Part shown: piece by piece, positions 62,948 through 64,000 of the stretch
How positions within the stretch are numbered: position 1 is the first letter of the stretch
How the letters are laid out: every line of letters starts with the position of its first letter
DNA from: Chitinophagales bacterium
GTDB taxonomy: Bacteria; Bacteroidota; Bacteroidia; Chitinophagales; LD1
DNA length: 64,000 bases
Reading direction: 5' to 3'
Assembly: GCA_019638515.1 (NCBI GenBank)
Contig: JAHBTS010000001.1
Coordinates: 248,001-312,000, forward strand
The notes under the pieces: generated by a model
What the model saw: only the letters and a program-made list of their open reading frames with translations
What the model was told of the DNA's origin: nothing
Databases searched by the model: none
Position numbers and translations under genes: made by a program

Positions 62948-63178
62948 CTACATGGCAACTTCTGCTTCGCGGCTATGTTCTAGAATAATTTCTATACTGG
63001 TGCGGCTGGGCTTTAAGCTCATTTCGTCTAATGCAATTTGCAAGTCTATTATCTCTTGTAATGTATTATCCAGCGATTCATCTGCAAAAAGTTGTTGTTG
63101 CAATTCGCTGGTGGCAGCCGGAGCCAATTCGCCATAAGCTGCTAATAATAAATGATTGGGTGTAAAGTTCTGTTTCAT
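62948..63178 (-). CDS. Small acidic helical protein
   Basis: 76 residues from the ATG at 63178 (six residues shorter than an upstream alternative). It reads NHLLLAAYGELAPAATSELQQQLFADESLDNTLQEIIDLQIALDEM, entirely helical, with no membrane segment. The N-terminal pattern resembles the ZAS-like start of anti-sigma proteins without the zinc ligands; I would call this weak. It lies between pheT and polA on the polA strand. Confidence 0.5.
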   Translation of the reverse strand: MKQNFTPNHLLLAAYGELAPAATSELQQQLFADESLDNTLQEIIDLQIALDEMSLKPSRTSIEIILEHSREAEVAM

Positions 63179-63269
63179 GATTTTTTTGTTTTGCATATAG
63201 AACGCAAAAGCATTTTTTTTAGTGTGTTAGAAAATGCCTTTCACCCTTTTAAATTTTCAACCACCATTG

Positions 63270-64000
63270 CTAATGGGCCTCTAGCCAGTTTAAGCCGGTG
63301 CCAATTTCAACCACTATTGGCACATTTGTTTTTATGGCTTGCGCCATCTGTTTTTCAATAATAGGTTGAATAATATCTAACTCGCTTCGATGTGCATCAA
63401 ACACCAATTCATCGTGGACTTGCAGTGTCATTTTACTTTTTAAATTCAGCCTGTTAAACTCGTTGTGAATGTTTATCATGGCAATTTTAATAAGATCGGC
63501 AGCACTACCTTGCACGGGAGCATTTATAGCTTCGCGCTCTGCAAACCCGCGAACGGTAAAGTTGCGGCTGTTAATGTCATTTAAAAAGCGTTTTCTGCCC
63601 ATAATGGTTTGCACATAGCCGTGTTCGCGGGCAAAGCGCAAGGTGTCGTCCATATACTGCTTTATTCCCGGAAACTGTTTAAAGTAGTTTTCTATTAGCT
63701 CGGCTGCCTCTTTTCTGGCAATACCTAAGCGTTGGCTTAAGCCAAAGGCAGAAATGGCATAAATAATACCAAAGTTTACCATTTTGGCGTTGCTGCGCTG
63801 TGTTTTAGTTACGGCACTTACCTCTACGCCATATACTTTAGCTGCGGTAGCCGCATGTATATCCATACCTTTGTCAAAGGCTTCGAGCATGGCGGTATCT
63901 TTGCTTATTTCTGCCACTAAGCGCAATTCTATTTGCGAATAATCGGCACTGAGCAACACATATTCTTCGCTGCGGGCAATAAATGCTTTGCGTACTTGCT
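63270..64000 (-). CDS. polA: DNA polymerase I, C-terminal part (5' end outside window)
   Basis: The frame is open to the window edge, with at least 243 codons visible. It is the fingers and palm of a family A polymerase: motif A SADYSQIELRL (Asp metal ligand), motif B RSNAKMVNFGIIYA, and motif C VHDELVF (second Asp). The final Tyr-Gly of motif B, conserved in most Pol I, is Tyr-Ala (codon GCC). The rest (exonuclease and 5'-nuclease domains) lies beyond the window. It acts in gap filling and repair. Confidence 0.95.
   Translation of the reverse strand, partial: QVRKAFIARSEEYVLLSADYSQIELRLVAEISKDTAMLEAFDKGMDIHAATAAKVYGVEVSAVTKTQRSNAKMVNFGIIYAISAFGLSQRLGIARKEAAELIENYFKQFPGIKQYMDDTLRFAREHGYVQTIMGRKRFLNDINSRNFTVRGFAEREAINAPVQGSAADLIKIAMINIHNEFNRLNLKSKMTLQVHDELVFDAHRSELDIIQPIIEKQMAQAIKTNVPIVVEIGTGLNWLEAH

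Noticed and set aside
1-64000. tRNA, rRNA, CRISPR arrays, insertion sequences and prophage
   Set aside because: No T-loop plus acceptor pairing, no direct repeats with spacers, and no transposase or integrase motifs were seen on reading the gaps.

Overview
The window is chromosomal DNA of a member of the Bacteroidota, most like the Chitinophagales/Sphingobacteriia side of the phylum. The evidence is a type IX secretion C-terminal sorting domain, three TonB-dependent receptors, collagen/S74 and SprB-repeat surface proteins, DUF3822 beside rsmD, and many TAnnTTTG (-7) promoter elements without clear Shine-Dalgarno sequences. Coding density is very high. Several convergent gene pairs overlap or are separated by only a few bases. 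I see no rRNA, tRNA, CRISPR array, insertion sequence or prophage.

Layout: 1-5 kb holds the end of an M23 peptidase, a T9SS-exported adhesin-like protein and a TonB receptor. 5-10 kb is housekeeping (DUF2520, A-type Fe-S carrier, methylmalonyl-CoA epimerase, mnmA, M20 dipeptidase) plus a beta-propeller protein. 10-18.6 kb has two large GT-C/TPR membrane proteins, a cytochrome oxidase subunit III with a small CxxC partner, YkuK, a nuoF with no nuo neighbours, and PspC. 18.8-23.2 kb has a Wzi/RemB-like barrel, coaX, fabD, pth and two very small genes. 23.3-30.9 kb is a tight five-gene operon: imelysin lipoprotein, di-heme lipoprotein, second imelysin lipoprotein, a vitamin-K-carboxylase-like HTTM membrane enzyme, and a FecA-like TonB receptor. 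31-40 kb has a propeller plus Omp85-like barrel protein, a membrane metallophosphoesterase, an M1 peptidase and a third TonB receptor. 40-50.4 kb has purM, dnaB, a CCG-domain protein, the operon ubiA-maf-pyrC-galE, phnA, and a two-gene hisC/hisB remnant. 51-53.7 kb is a five-gene piece of the S10 ribosomal operon (rplD-rplW-rplB-rpsS-rplV) with its own promoter, leader hairpin and terminator. 53.9-64 kb has a collagen-like S74 protein, NamZ, a CBS protein, a lone OppB-type permease, rsmD-DUF3822, pheT and the C-terminal end of polA.

Two loci stand out. In the iron operon, two periplasmic imelysins (one missing the His of its signature), a di-heme protein and a gamma-carboxylase-like enzyme that keeps a candidate catalytic lysine are translationally linked to an outer-membrane iron receptor. 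This is a plausible, poorly described iron-acquisition system. In the hisC-hisB locus, the aminotransferase has His in place of the PLP lysine and other active-site changes, and HisB stops exactly where its dehydratase domain should begin. It looks like a pseudoenzyme plus a stand-alone phosphatase rather than working histidine biosynthesis.

Other points are motif changes in RsmD (GPPY), PolA motif B (YA) and the M23 peptidase (HxC), promoter elements that abut start codons and suggest leaderless mRNAs, and a perfect 90-bp duplication inside the collagen-like gene.
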